From the NCBI GenBank assembly GCA_963741305.1, contig CAVUHL010000003.1:620001-684000 (forward strand): a DNA stretch of 64,000 bases. Direction: 5' to 3'. The notes below the pieces were generated by a model, which saw only the letters and a program-made list of their open reading frames with translations, made no database searches and was not told where the DNA came from. The DNA is from DATMER01 sp963741305 (GTDB lineage: Bacteria > Acidobacteriota > Thermoanaerobaculia > Multivoradales > UBA5704). Below, piece after piece: positions 55,836 through 64,000 of the stretch. The stretch's first letter is position 1. The number at the start of each line of letters is the position of its first letter. The position numbers and the translations under genes are program-made.

Positions 55836-55838
55836 GCC

Positions 55839-55856
55839 GCACGGCACAAGCCGTGC
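55839..55856 (+). other. Small hairpin after the regulator gene
   Basis: GCACGGC (55839-55845) pairs with GCCGTGC (55850-55856) over an ACAA loop, 3 nt after the regulator stop. There is no T-run, so it is not a classical terminator. It may mark a processing or attenuation site between the regulator and the peptide operon. The promoter for the peptide operon should lie in 55857-56000, which has an AT-richer patch around 55915-55935. Confidence 0.4.
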
Positions 55857-56016
55857 CGCATGCGGCTGCAAGATCCGCCGCAAACGGAGCAGACCGCTAC
55901 CGCGTCTGCTTCTGCGCAATTCTCTAAATTCTTCGGGCGGCAGAACGGAGAGGAGCTCAGGCGGCTCCCAATGTTCACCCGGCGCGGTCCCGGCCGCCTC
56001 GGAGAAAGGAAGACAG

Positions 56017-56217
56017 ATGGACAAGCTTACGAAGCCCGCAGAGATCGTCCTGAACGAGCTACTGGCAGACCTCACCCCTGAGGAGCTGGAACCGCGTCTC
56101 GAGCTGCAGCTGTTCCTCGATCCCATGACTTCCATCGGGACGGCTGTGGATCAGCAGCAGCAGCAGCAACAGCAGCAACAGCAGCAACAGCCACCCATCA
56201 AGGAGCGCCTCATCTAA
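56017..56217 (+). CDS. 66-residue peptide with 13 consecutive Gln; candidate RiPP precursor
   Basis: ATG 56017 follows GGAG and AAGGAAG. The protein has a charged N-terminal half (MDKLTKPAEIVLNELLADLT, then PEELEPRLELQLFLDPMT) that looks like an amphipathic helical leader. A small spacer SIGTAVD follows, then Gln46-Gln58, then PPIKERLI at the C-terminus. The Gln codons are ten CAG and three CAA in a CAACAGCAG pattern. Size, acidic leader, low-complexity C-terminal part and position just before a PqqD-like/M50 protease and a B12-type radical SAM enzyme fit a modified-peptide precursor, with the Gln run or the PPIKERLI tail as core. No family is recognised. It could instead be a small structural or chaperone-like protein. 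Confidence 0.75.
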   Translation: MDKLTKPAEIVLNELLADLTPEELEPRLELQLFLDPMTSIGTAVDQQQQQQQQQQQQQPPIKERLI

Positions 56218-56282
56218 CGATCATGCATCCCTGGCCGCCGTCTCCGCCGTTCTGCCGATTCTTCAGGTGAAGGCATGATCGC

Positions 56283-57578
56283 ATGATCGAATACCCCAGG
56301 CTCGCCCCATCCTGCACCTTCCACGCCTTTGACAACGGCGGCGGTAGCGAGGAGTTCGTGCTCGCGACCGCCGGCGGACGCCAGTTCAAGATCTCGAGCC
56401 TCGCGCGCAAGATCCTCGGCCGCCTCGATGGCAAGACGGGCATCGACCAGCTCTCGGCGGATCTCGGCCGCGAATCGGTTGCGATCACGCCTGACCAACT
56501 CCGGACCTTGATCGAACAGAAGTACATCCCGCTCGGGATCATCGAGGACGGCGCTGCTCCGGAGCCGCCGGCCGACTCATCGCGGACGGTGCGGCGCATC
56601 GGTTTTCCAATGTTCCTGACCTGGAACCTCGTTCCCTCCCGGGCAGTGGCCTGGATCGGCGAGAGGCTCCGCTTTCTCTATGCGCCCATGGCCGTCCTCC
56701 CTCTCCTGGCATTGATTGCCTGGACCCACTCCCTGGTCTACGGCAGCGAGCTCCGGGCCGTGGCCTTGACGCCCGAGAGCTACCTACGGATCACCGCTTT
56801 CTGTCTGCTGAGCATCTTCATTCACGAGCTCGGCCATGCCGCGGCAGTGTCACGTTTCGGCGGCACACCCGGCGCCATCGGCTGCGGCCTCTACTTGCTG
56901 TTGCCCACGTTCTACGCGGACGTCTCGCAGCTCTGGCGGTTCCCGCGCCGGCACCGGATCGTCGTCGACCTCGGCGGCGTCTGGTTCCAGCAGATCGCCT
57001 TCGCGGCCTTTGCCCTGGTCGCCTGGCGCACGGGCGATCCCGAGCTCATCGCCACCTGCCGGCTCATCGACCTGATGATCCTGACGGCCCTCAACCCGCT
57101 GTTCCATTTCGACGGCTACTGGGTGCTGGCCGACTATTTGGCGATTCCGAAGCTCCAGAGCGTGGCGTTGCGATCCCTGGGCTGGCGTCTCCGCCGGCTC
57201 GCCGGCCGCCCAATGGAGGAGCCTCCGAAGCTTCCTCCGATGGGCTGGTGGGCGAAGAAAGTGTTTTTCGGCTATTCCCTGCTGGCCAGCCTGTTCCTGG
57301 TGGCCTCCTTCTGGCTCATCTATCACTACCTGAGCACCACGTTGATGCGCTTCCCGGTGGTGGCGCCTCAAGCCTTTCATGCCGTGGTCGCTGCTTTCGA
57401 AAGCGGTAATGTCGCGCAGTTCCTCGTGAGAGCCATGGCGCTCTTTTTCCTTGCCGCTTTCCCGGCGACCGCCCTCATCGGCCTGTTCCTGTTCATCGCG
57501 CGGCTCGTCCGCCTCTGCGCCGGCCGTCTGGCGCGGTGGATGGGCCGGGTGCCCCGAGGTCTTCCCCAAGGAGGTTGA
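56283..57578 (+). CDS. PqqD-like domain fused to M50 membrane metalloprotease
   Basis: A 431-residue protein. Residues 1-95 look like a PqqD/RiPP-recognition winged helix (FVLATAGGRQFKISSLARKI, then LDGKTGIDQLSADLG, LIEQKYIPLGIIED). The membrane part has about six TM helices with the M50 zinc motif HELGH at 181-185, a following GGTPGAIGCGLYLLLPTFYA, and the third-ligand block NPLFHFDGYWVLADYL (Asp277). This matches the 'peptide zinc metalloprotease' group that includes YydH and SkfC-like proteins near radical SAM peptide enzymes. It would cleave the modified peptide in or at the membrane. It lies 65 nt after the peptide gene and 1 nt before the radical SAM start. Confidence 0.88.
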   Translation: MIEYPRLAPSCTFHAFDNGGGSEEFVLATAGGRQFKISSLARKILGRLDGKTGIDQLSADLGRESVAITPDQLRTLIEQKYIPLGIIEDGAAPEPPADSSRTVRRIGFPMFLTWNLVPSRAVAWIGERLRFLYAPMAVLPLLALIAWTHSLVYGSELRAVALTPESYLRITAFCLLSIFIHELGHAAAVSRFGGTPGAIGCGLYLLLPTFYADVSQLWRFPRRHRIVVDLGGVWFQQIAFAAFALVAWRTGDPELIATCRLIDLMILTALNPLFHFDGYWVLADYLAIPKLQSVALRSLGWRLRRLAGRPMEEPPKLPPMGWWAKKVFFGYSLLASLFLVASFWLIYHYLSTTLMRFPVVAPQAFHAVVAAFESGNVAQFLVRAMALFFLAAFPATALIGLFLFIARLVRLCAGRLARWMGRVPRGLPQGG

Positions 57579-57579
57579 C

Positions 57580-59949
57580 GTGAAGATCCTGCTGACCCAT
57601 TCGCCCATGGACGATCCTACGATTCCGTATCACTCGAACGCCTACCTGGCGGGACACCTCGTGCACTCCGGCTTTGAGGATGTCACCCTCAGGGACACCA
57701 ACGCCGAGTTCTTCAACTGGTGTCTGGAGGAGCCGGTCTTTACAAGCTTCCAGGAGGAGGCGGCGCAGCGGTTCCGCACCTTGACGGACAAGCCCGCGCT
57801 GAGCTTCGGGGAACAGGAGGAGTACCTGGGCTTCTGGAGCCAGGCAGACGTCAGCTACGAGCGGGTGAGCCGCGCGGCCCAGACCCTGCGCACCCGCGAC
57901 CGGTTCTTTGATTTCGAGGCCTACAAGGAGAGTGTCGCTTCCATTCAGGATTACTTCGGCATCCTGGGTGCGATGTCCTATCCCTGCGACCTCGGCAATT
58001 TCCGGCAGGCGAGCCGGGGACGGTTTTCGCAATGCAATCTGCGAGACCTTTTCGATCCCGGCCTGGCCTCCCGCATCTGCCAGCCGTTCGGCCGCTTTCT
58101 CGAAGAGAAAATGCCCACGGATCCCGGCTTCCGCGATGCGGATTGCATCGGCATCAGCATCGTCTACGAGCACCAGATCTATCATGCGATCCAATTCGCC
58201 CGCTGGCTCAAGAAGCAGTGGCCGGACAAGTACGTCGTCTTCGGTGGCACGGCCATCAGCCAGGTCTACAAATACCTGATCGACAAGAACGAGATGCAGA
58301 GGTTCTTCTCGTTCGTCGACGGCGTGGTGGCTGGCGAGGGCGAGACCGCGATCTGCCAGATCGCCGATGCCGGCGAGGTCGTGCCGGGGATGAATGTACA
58401 GAACCTGATTACTTACGACGCGGCGAACGACCGCGTCCACCTGCCGCAGCACATCCATTACGAGAACGTCCCCGCGCTCGGCAAGCCTCTCTTCCGCCAC
58501 CCCTGGGACCTCTATCTCGCTCCGGAGCGGGGGATCAACTATTCCCCCACGCGCGGCTGCTACTGGAACAAGTGCACCTTCTGCGATTACGGCCTGAATA
58601 CCTCGATGCCGACCTCCCCCTGGCGTGAGCGGCGGGTCGAGCAGGTCATCGAGGACCTCCGCCACGCGATGGACGAGTGCGGAGCCAGGTTCTGCTATTT
58701 CGCGGTGGACGTCATGTCTCCCTCCTACCTCGACCGGCTCTCCGACGCCCTGCTCGACTCCGGGCTGGGGCTGCGCTGGGGAGCGGAGATCCGCATGGAG
58801 CGGGTGTTCACGCCCGAGCGCTGCCGGAAGCTGGCCGCCAGCGGCTGCGTCCATGTCTCCTTCGGCATGGAGTCGGGCAACCAGAGGGTCCTCGACCTCA
58901 TCGACAAGGGAACGAAGATCGAATACATGGGTCAGACCATGAAGAACTTCGCCGAGGCCGGCGTGGCCGTCCACCTCTTCACTTTCACCGGTTTCCCCGG
59001 CGAGACCAAGGAGGAGATGGCGGAGAGCAAGCGTTTCATCCGCGAGAACCAGGAGTGGTGGTCGGGAGGCGGGATGGGCACTTTCCTGCTGACCGGCACT
59101 GCCATCGTGGCCAAGGACCCCGCACGCTTCGGCGTCCGGCTGGTCGATACCAAGGACGCCGACGTCGCCAGGTCGCTGGCGTTCAAGGTGGACGACGACC
59201 AGGATGAGGACGGGCTGACGGCGGTCTCATCCGAGGATGCCGACAATTCTTTCGAAAACGACGGCGGCGTCTTTCCGGGCGTGCTCGGGCGGCCCTGGGC
59301 GGGGAGCACGGACTGCCTTCACACCATGATCTATTACGAGATCTACGACCGGACCTTCTTCCGCATCCACGCCATAGAAAATGTGAAGTCACGCGGGCCG
59401 GAGGTGGAAGACGAGTTCCTCGATTGCTCCTTCATCATCCCCGGCGTGGTCCGCGAGTCGCCTTTCGACTTGGGCCACATCGTCCAGGAGCGCCGGAACT
59501 TCGTCTGCTGGCTGAGGGACCTGCTCCGGGTGCCCGAGGAGCCGACGCTGCACAAGTTCGAGGGCTGGGGAGTCACCAGGGAGCCGCTTGCCCGAAGCGC
59601 GGACGGGCTGAGCTACTGGATCCGGTCCGGAGAGAGGGTGGTCCGCCTCGACAAGCTCGTGTATCGCCTGCTGAAGGCAGGGGCGGACACGAAGCTGCCC
59701 ATCCGGAGTCTGTTGGCCGGTGTCCCGGAGCCGTTGCGGCCCCGGATCATTGCCTACCTGCGCGAGCTTGGCCAGTGTGCCCTGGTGCGGTTCGAGTCGC
59801 CGCGTCCCGCGCCGGAAAAGCCCCGGCCGCTCCGGCAGGTGCAGCTGCCCGTCCGGGTCGCGAGCGCCAGGCCGCCGATGCCTCCGATTCCGCCAATGAC
59901 GCCAATACCTCCCGAGCGGCGTCTCCCGAGCCTGCCTATCGTCGTCTGA
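57580..59949 (+). CDS. B12-binding-type radical SAM enzyme, likely peptide maturase
   Basis: A 789-residue protein starting GTG 57580, 5 nt after AAGGAGG and 1 nt after the M50 stop. Residues about 1-300 form a cobalamin-binding-like Rossmann region (MKILLTHSPMDDP, FARWLKKQWPDKYVVFGGTA, VVAGEGETAICQI). The Fe-S cluster motif is Cys327-x4-Cys332-x2-Cys335 (GCYWNKCTFCDYG), one residue longer than CX3CX2C. Radical SAM barrel blocks follow (WGAEIRMERVF, VHVSFGMESGNQRVLDLIDK, VHLFTFTGFPGETKEEMAES). The C-terminal part has a winged-helix-like segment (PIRSLLAGVPEPLRPRIIAY) and a proline-rich tail. B12 radical SAM enzymes methylate unactivated carbons or do other radical chemistry; the peptide gene upstream is the natural substrate. 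Confidence 0.88.
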   Translation: MKILLTHSPMDDPTIPYHSNAYLAGHLVHSGFEDVTLRDTNAEFFNWCLEEPVFTSFQEEAAQRFRTLTDKPALSFGEQEEYLGFWSQADVSYERVSRAAQTLRTRDRFFDFEAYKESVASIQDYFGILGAMSYPCDLGNFRQASRGRFSQCNLRDLFDPGLASRICQPFGRFLEEKMPTDPGFRDADCIGISIVYEHQIYHAIQFARWLKKQWPDKYVVFGGTAISQVYKYLIDKNEMQRFFSFVDGVVAGEGETAICQIADAGEVVPGMNVQNLITYDAANDRVHLPQHIHYENVPALGKPLFRHPWDLYLAPERGINYSPTRGCYWNKCTFCDYGLNTSMPTSPWRERRVEQVIEDLRHAMDECGARFCYFAVDVMSPSYLDRLSDALLDSGLGLRWGAEIRMERVFTPERCRKLAASGCVHVSFGMESGNQRVLDLIDKGTKIEYMGQTMKNFAEAGVAVHLFTFTGFPGETKEEMAESKRFIRENQEWWSGGGMGTFLLTGTAIVAKDPARFGVRLVDTKDADVARSLAFKVDDDQDEDGLTAVSSEDADNSFENDGGVFPGVLGRPWAGSTDCLHTMIYYEIYDRTFFRIHAIENVKSRGPEVEDEFLDCSFIIPGVVRESPFDLGHIVQERRNFVCWLRDLLRVPEEPTLHKFEGWGVTREPLARSADGLSYWIRSGERVVRLDKLVYRLLKAGADTKLPIRSLLAGVPEPLRPRIIAYLRELGQCALVRFESPRPAPEKPRPLRQVQLPVRVASARPPMPPIPPMTPIPPERRLPSLPIVV

Positions 59950-59976
59950 GGAGAAGAGAGTTGCCGGGGGGCGGCG

Positions 59977-61503
59977 CTACAGCCAGTAGCCTCGCGCCAC
60001 CTCCCGGTAAGCCTCCACCTGCCGCTGCTCCCACTCGGCATCCCTCCCGAGCTCGACTGCCATCAGCCGCGCCACGATCGGCGCGGCTTCGGCGCTCGCC
60101 CGGGCGTCCAGGAGGAGGGCGCGAGTGCGGCGGGCGAGGACGTCCTCGACCGTGCGCGCCATCTCTTGCCGAACGGCCCAGACCACTTCGCAGAGTCGGT
60201 AGGGGAGGCGCGGGTGGAGCGGCTCCTGCCATTCGGGACGGTCCTCGGCGAGCTTCGAGACAGCCGCGGAGTCCGAGCCATACGGGTCGACCTCCGCGGA
60301 CCAGCCATGGAGACGTAGCTCCGCCGTGCCGGATGGAAACTCCGGCAATCCAGCCAGGAGGGCGGCCTGGGTCACCGTGTCCTCTCCCATGCGGCGGTAG
60401 GTCGTCCACTTGCCGCCTGTGATCGTCACCAGGCCCGAGGGCGAGATCAGCAGCGTGTGGTCCCGCGAGAGGGCGGCGGTCTTCATGCCCTCGCCGCCAC
60501 GCACCAGGGGCCGGAGCCCCGCGAAGCAGGAGAGCACGTCCGAGGGTGCCGGGTCGCGGGTCAGATAGCGTGCGATGTGGGTGAGGAGAAACTCGATCTC
60601 TTCCGGCAGGGCGCGCGGCTCCAGTGAGCGCTCGGAGAGCGGCGTGTCCGTCGTCCCCACGATCACCCGGCCATGCCAGGGGACGGCGAAGAGGACGCGG
60701 CCGTCGTCCGTGTGGGGGACCAGGATGGCGCTGTCCCCGGGCTGGAACGAACGGTCGAGAACCAGGTGGATCCCCTGGCTCAAGGCGAGGATCGGCTCGC
60801 TCGCCGGCTCGTCCATGCGCCTAAGGTCATCCGCGAAGATCCCGGTCGCATTGATCACCACCCGGGCGTGGACCTCGCGCTCGGTCCCGGTCTCCGCATC
60901 CCGCAACACAGCGCCGCGCACCAGCCCGTTCTCCTTGAGAAGGGAGACCACTGGCATGTAGTTGAGGGCGACTCCATCGAGGCCGAGGAGCGTGCGCAGG
61001 AGGGTGACGGCGAGCCGGGCGTCGTCGAACTGGCCGTCGTGATACATGACGCCGCCGCGCAAACCCTCGGGCTCCAGGGTGGGGATGATCTCCAGCGTCT
61101 GCTCGCGGGAGAGGAAGCGGGACGGCCCCAGCCCCATGCGGCCGGCGAGCATGTCGTAGAGCTTGAGCCCCACGCCGTAGAACGGACCCTCCCACCAATC
61201 ATAGGTCGGGACCACGAAAGACAGATTGTGGACGAGATGGGGAGCGTTCCGCAGGAGGAGCCCGCGCTCGTGGAGGGCTTCGAGGACCAGCGAGACGTTC
61301 CCCTGCTGGAGATAGCGCACGCCGCCATGGATCAGTTTCGTGCTGCGGCTCGAGGTCCCCTTGGCGAAGTCGTGCTGCTCGACGAGGAGCGTCCGGTATC
61401 CCCGGGACGCCGCCTCGACCGCCGTGCCCAGCCCGGTCGCGCCGCCGCCAACCACGAGAAAGTCCCAGGGCTCGCCGAGACGGGCGAGGAGCGTTTCCCT
61501 CAT
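59977..61503 (-). CDS. glpD: Glycerol-3-phosphate dehydrogenase, FAD-dependent
   Basis: A 508-residue flavoprotein that oxidises glycerol-3-phosphate to dihydroxyacetone phosphate and feeds electrons to the quinone pool. The N-terminal dinucleotide fold FLVVGGGATGLGTAVEAASR is followed by SSRSTKLIHGGVRYLQQG, the family signature. Later blocks VINATGIFADDL, VPWHGRVIVGTTDT and GLVTITGGKWTTYRRMGED are all present, with the helical C-terminal cap. Length is normal. The ATG overlaps the glpK stop by 4 nt (ATGA), so the two enzymes are translationally coupled. Confidence 0.95.
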   Translation of the reverse strand: MRETLLARLGEPWDFLVVGGGATGLGTAVEAASRGYRTLLVEQHDFAKGTSSRSTKLIHGGVRYLQQGNVSLVLEALHERGLLLRNAPHLVHNLSFVVPTYDWWEGPFYGVGLKLYDMLAGRMGLGPSRFLSREQTLEIIPTLEPEGLRGGVMYHDGQFDDARLAVTLLRTLLGLDGVALNYMPVVSLLKENGLVRGAVLRDAETGTEREVHARVVINATGIFADDLRRMDEPASEPILALSQGIHLVLDRSFQPGDSAILVPHTDDGRVLFAVPWHGRVIVGTTDTPLSERSLEPRALPEEIEFLLTHIARYLTRDPAPSDVLSCFAGLRPLVRGGEGMKTAALSRDHTLLISPSGLVTITGGKWTTYRRMGEDTVTQAALLAGLPEFPSGTAELRLHGWSAEVDPYGSDSAAVSKLAEDRPEWQEPLHPRLPYRLCEVVWAVRQEMARTVEDVLARRTRALLLDARASAEAAPIVARLMAVELGRDAEWEQRQVEAYREVARGYWL

Positions 61504-62984
61504 ATCCAGCCCTTAGCCCGCTCCACCGCCTTCGTCCACAGCGCCCGCATCTCCGCGGTTTTCTCTACATCCTTCGTGGGCTCGAAAACCCTTTCCATCT
61601 GCCAGTGGCTGCCCACGTCCTCGGGGCTCTTCCAGATTCCCACTGCCAGGCCGGCGAGGTAGGCGGCTCCAAGGGCGGTGGTCTCGCGCACGGTGGGACG
61701 GGCGACGGGCACGCCTCCGAGGTCGGCCTGCATCTGCATCAGAAGATCGTTGTCTGCGGCGCCGCCATCCACCCTCAGCTCTGAGACCGCGACCCCCGCA
61801 TCGCCCTCCATGGCAGCGAGGACGTCTGCCACCTGGTGGGCGATTCCTTCGAGCGCGGCGCGGGCGAGATGGGCCGCGGTCGTGCCCCGGGTGATCCCCA
61901 GGAGCGCACCGCGGGCGTAGGGGTCCCAGTGCGGCGCGCCGAGGCCGGTGAAGGCCGGGACCAGTACGATTCCGCCCGAGTCCGGAACGCTTGCCGCCAG
62001 TCCTTCGATTTCCTGCGACGTGCGGACGATCCCGAGCCCGTCGCGCAGCCACTGCACCGCGGCGCCGCCCACGAACACGCTGCCCTCGAGGCAGTAATCG
62101 GTCTGGCCGCGCAGCCGCCACGCAGGCGAGGTCAGGAGCTCATGCTGTGAGTGGATCGGGCTGCCCCCCGTGTTCATGAGGAGGAAGCAGCCGGTGCCGT
62201 AGGTGCACTTCGCCATGCCAGTACGCAGGCAGGCCTGGCCGAACAGCGCGGCCTGCTGGTCGCCGGCCACTCCGGCGATCGGCACGGGCCTGCCAAGAAG
62301 ATCCGGCACCGTCTCGGCGTAGACCTCACTCGACGAGCGGACCTCGGGAAGGATCGTCCGCGGAACAGCAAGAGCTGCGAGTAGCTCGTCGTCCCAGGTC
62401 TCTTCATGGATATTGAAGAGGAGCGTCCGCGACGCGTTGGTGACGTCGGTCGCATGGAGCGCGCCGCCGGTGAGGTTCCAGATCAGCCAGGAGTCGATGG
62501 TGCCGAAAGCGAGCCTTCCGGCATCGGCGGCCTCGTGGACCTCGGGGACGTTCCTGAGCAGCCAGGCGATCTTGGTGCCGGAGAAGTAAGGATCGAGGAC
62601 GAGCCCGGTCTTCTTACGGAAAGCGGGAAGATGTCCGGCCTGCCTGAGGCGCTCGCAATCGTCGGCGGTGCGGCGGTCCTGCCAGACCACGGCGTTGTGG
62701 ACAGGCTGCCCGGTCGTCCGGTCCCAGAGCACCACGGTCTCACGCTGGTTGGTGATGCCGATCGCAGACAAGTCCCGAGCGGCGAGCCCGGCTTCGGCGA
62801 GCGCCTCGCGGGCCACGGCGAGCTGCGACTCCCAGATCTCCAGGGGATCGTGCTCCACCCACCCGGAGCGGGGAAAGATCTGGCGGAACTCCCTCTGGGC
62901 CACGGCCCGGCTCGAGCCATGCTCGTCGAAGACAATGGCGCGCGAGCTGGTGGTCCCCTGGTCGATCGCGAGGATATGGGCCAA
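61500..62984 (-). CDS. glpK: Glycerol kinase
   Basis: A 494-residue FGGY-family kinase that phosphorylates glycerol. The start is TTG 62984 with GGAGGAG upstream, beginning AHILAIDQGTTSSRAIVFDE. Family blocks are intact: ITNQRETVVLWDRTTGQPVH, DSWLIWNLTGG, GDQQAALFGQAC, YGTGCFLLMNTG and GLGAPHWDPYARG. Nothing in the catalytic region is missing. It is the first gene of a two-gene glycerol operon; no GlpF or GlpR is seen in the window. Confidence 0.96.
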   Translation of the reverse strand: MAHILAIDQGTTSSRAIVFDEHGSSRAVAQREFRQIFPRSGWVEHDPLEIWESQLAVAREALAEAGLAARDLSAIGITNQRETVVLWDRTTGQPVHNAVVWQDRRTADDCERLRQAGHLPAFRKKTGLVLDPYFSGTKIAWLLRNVPEVHEAADAGRLAFGTIDSWLIWNLTGGALHATDVTNASRTLLFNIHEETWDDELLAALAVPRTILPEVRSSSEVYAETVPDLLGRPVPIAGVAGDQQAALFGQACLRTGMAKCTYGTGCFLLMNTGGSPIHSQHELLTSPAWRLRGQTDYCLEGSVFVGGAAVQWLRDGLGIVRTSQEIEGLAASVPDSGGIVLVPAFTGLGAPHWDPYARGALLGITRGTTAAHLARAALEGIAHQVADVLAAMEGDAGVAVSELRVDGGAADNDLLMQMQADLGGVPVARPTVRETTALGAAYLAGLAVGIWKSPEDVGSHWQMERVFEPTKDVEKTAEMRALWTKAVERAKGWI

Positions 62985-63026
62985 GAAGAGCTCCTCCCAC
63001 GGGGAACTCTACAACGAGGGCCTGGT

Positions 63027-64000
63027 TCAGCCTCGGTGGAGCATGCGGAACAGCTTCTCCGAGGGGACCAAGCGGCCTTCACTCAGGCGCCAGTATGAGC
63101 GGCCTGCTCCCATCATGTAGTCGCGTTGCTCCTGCAGGCGATTCTCCTGGCCGATCGACTTGCGGATGATGTAACGGATCTCGCCGTCCGGCCCCAGGAT
63201 CACCGTCGAGCCGCCGTAGAAATCGAAGTTGCCTTCCGCGGTCACGACGGTACGCCGTTGTGTCACCTCGGCGATGAGATCGAACGCGACCTGGCCGTCC
63301 GGCCCGACGCGCCGCGAAGAGCGGATCGACTCGACGCAGGGGCGGCCCACCTCCCCATCGGGCTCGGCGAGCCCGAAATCCTCCAGCCGATCGCGATGCG
63401 CTACGAAACGGCCGAGATCGCGGGCCTGCCGGCGCAGCTCCTTGAGATCGGCCGGACGGCCGGGGTCCCCCTTGAACCGTAGGTTGGCAAAGTTCAGGTC
63501 TTCGATCCTGGGCAGCTCGCGCGCCGGACCGCTCCAGCGTAAGGAGTCTTCCGACAGGGTCGTGACGCTCCCTGGATAGATGCGGCGGCGGGCGAAGGCG
63601 TCGATCCAGGCCTCGCGGTATCCCCACGGGTCGTGCGGGACGAGGTCAAAGTCGGCCGTGATTACGGCGCGCAAGAAGTGGCCGAGCTCGAGCCCCACGG
63701 GCGGACAGTAGTCGACGGCGCGGATGCAGATGGCCAGAAACTGGCCGGCGAGGCGGCTCGCCTCTCCCGCGAGCACGAGTTGGAGGTCGGCCGAAAGCTC
63801 GCCCTCCGGCAGCACCCCCGAGCCTCCCGTGGCCAGGCGTACGTAGCGCTCCGTCTTGCGCCGGAAGACCGTGTCGAACGCATCGAACACCGCGCTCACC
63901 AGCACGGATCCCAGCTCGTGCGGCTCGAGCCCGGGATCATAGACCTTCACCTCCTCGTCGATGGCGCTGCGCAGCGGGCGGTCCGAGCCGGTCGTGTGCC
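63027..64000 (-). CDS. C-terminal part of an uncharacterised protein, cut by the window edge
   Basis: The frame is open from the stop at 63027 to the right edge (about 324 residues visible). An internal GTG at 63950 is unlikely to be the start because sensible sequence (TGSDRPLRSAIDEEVKVYDP) continues upstream. Recognisable segments are ELGSVLVSAVFDAFDTVFRR, FLAICIRAVDYCPPVGLELG, and a late FDFYGGSTVILGPDGEIRYI. I believe similar sequences are found at the C-terminal end of uncharacterised gluzincin-like proteins, but the catalytic region, if any, is outside the window. Same strand as glpKD, 42 nt upstream of glpK. Confidence 0.55.
   Translation of the reverse strand, partial: HTTGSDRPLRSAIDEEVKVYDPGLEPHELGSVLVSAVFDAFDTVFRRKTERYVRLATGGSGVLPEGELSADLQLVLAGEASRLAGQFLAICIRAVDYCPPVGLELGHFLRAVITADFDLVPHDPWGYREAWIDAFARRRIYPGSVTTLSEDSLRWSGPARELPRIEDLNFANLRFKGDPGRPADLKELRRQARDLGRFVAHRDRLEDFGLAEPDGEVGRPCVESIRSSRRVGPDGQVAFDLIAEVTQRRTVVTAEGNFDFYGGSTVILGPDGEIRYIIRKSIGQENRLQEQRDYMMGAGRSYWRLSEGRLVPSEKLFRMLHRG

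Noticed and set aside
56224..56271. 15-codon ORF between the peptide and M50 genes
   Set aside because: Too short, no ribosome-binding site, and nothing recognisable in its sequence.

Overview
The window is about 64 kb of GC-rich bacterial DNA with dense genes on both strands. I saw no rRNA, tRNA, CRISPR array or insertion sequence. Several protein families point to Acidobacteriota, perhaps Thermoanaerobaculia: an ADOP-type FtsX/MacB permease, three-part ECF sigma / Ser-Thr kinase-TPR / subtilase neighbourhoods, CRTAC1-type FG-GAP/UnbV proteins, and a large exported protein made of carboxypeptidase-regulatory repeats. The taxonomic call is inference from family content; no marker gene is present.

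Layout. 0-6.1 kb: a cut-off methyltransferase-like gene divergent from a two-TM sensor kinase, then an exported BNR beta-propeller protein with a clear terminator. 6.1-13.3 kb: CRTAC1 protein, RelE/ParE-like toxin-antitoxin pair, an aldo/keto reductase with its middle deleted, AI-2E-family exporter, cyclase-family hydrolase, amidohydrolase lipoprotein and an AlkZ-like glycosylase. 13.4-26.6 kb: MNT nucleotidyltransferase with an eroded partner, DnaE2, a small SFPASDPP-motif protein, a polytopic membrane protein overlapping glgX, a SpoIIAA-like protein, and a Tat-exported vanadium haloperoxidase overlapping a second CRTAC1 protein. 26.6-31.4 kb: an eight-gene partner-switching (stressosome-like) operon with doubled R, S and T genes and an RsbX-type phosphatase. 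31.6-41.6 kb: two small envelope/PRC-like genes, an M48 protease, a VOC protein, the 1326-residue repeat protein, a small RTX-like protein, a quinone oxidoreductase, a Cys-rich secreted protein and a deleted second copy of the oxidoreductase. 41.8-54.2 kb: ECF sigma factor, two tandem subtilases, a TPR kinase and an ADOP permease. 54.3-59.9 kb: a regulator joining a degenerate AAA+ domain to an AraC DNA-binding domain, then a 66-residue peptide with 13 consecutive glutamines, a PqqD-like/M50 membrane protease and a B12-type radical SAM enzyme. 60-64 kb: glpK-glpD and a cut-off gene.

The best candidate for an undescribed system is the peptide / M50 / radical SAM cassette (56.0-59.9 kb). Its parts and order resemble a ribosomally made, post-translationally modified peptide (RiPP) locus such as YydFGH, but with a polyglutamine segment where a core would lie. 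The second unexplained structure is a set of three intergenic arrays (10.7, 34.4-34.9 and 41.7 kb). They differ in sequence but share a period of about 21 nt, close to two turns of B-DNA. Coordinates and residue numbers were counted by hand; family names rest on motifs I could see, not on database searches.
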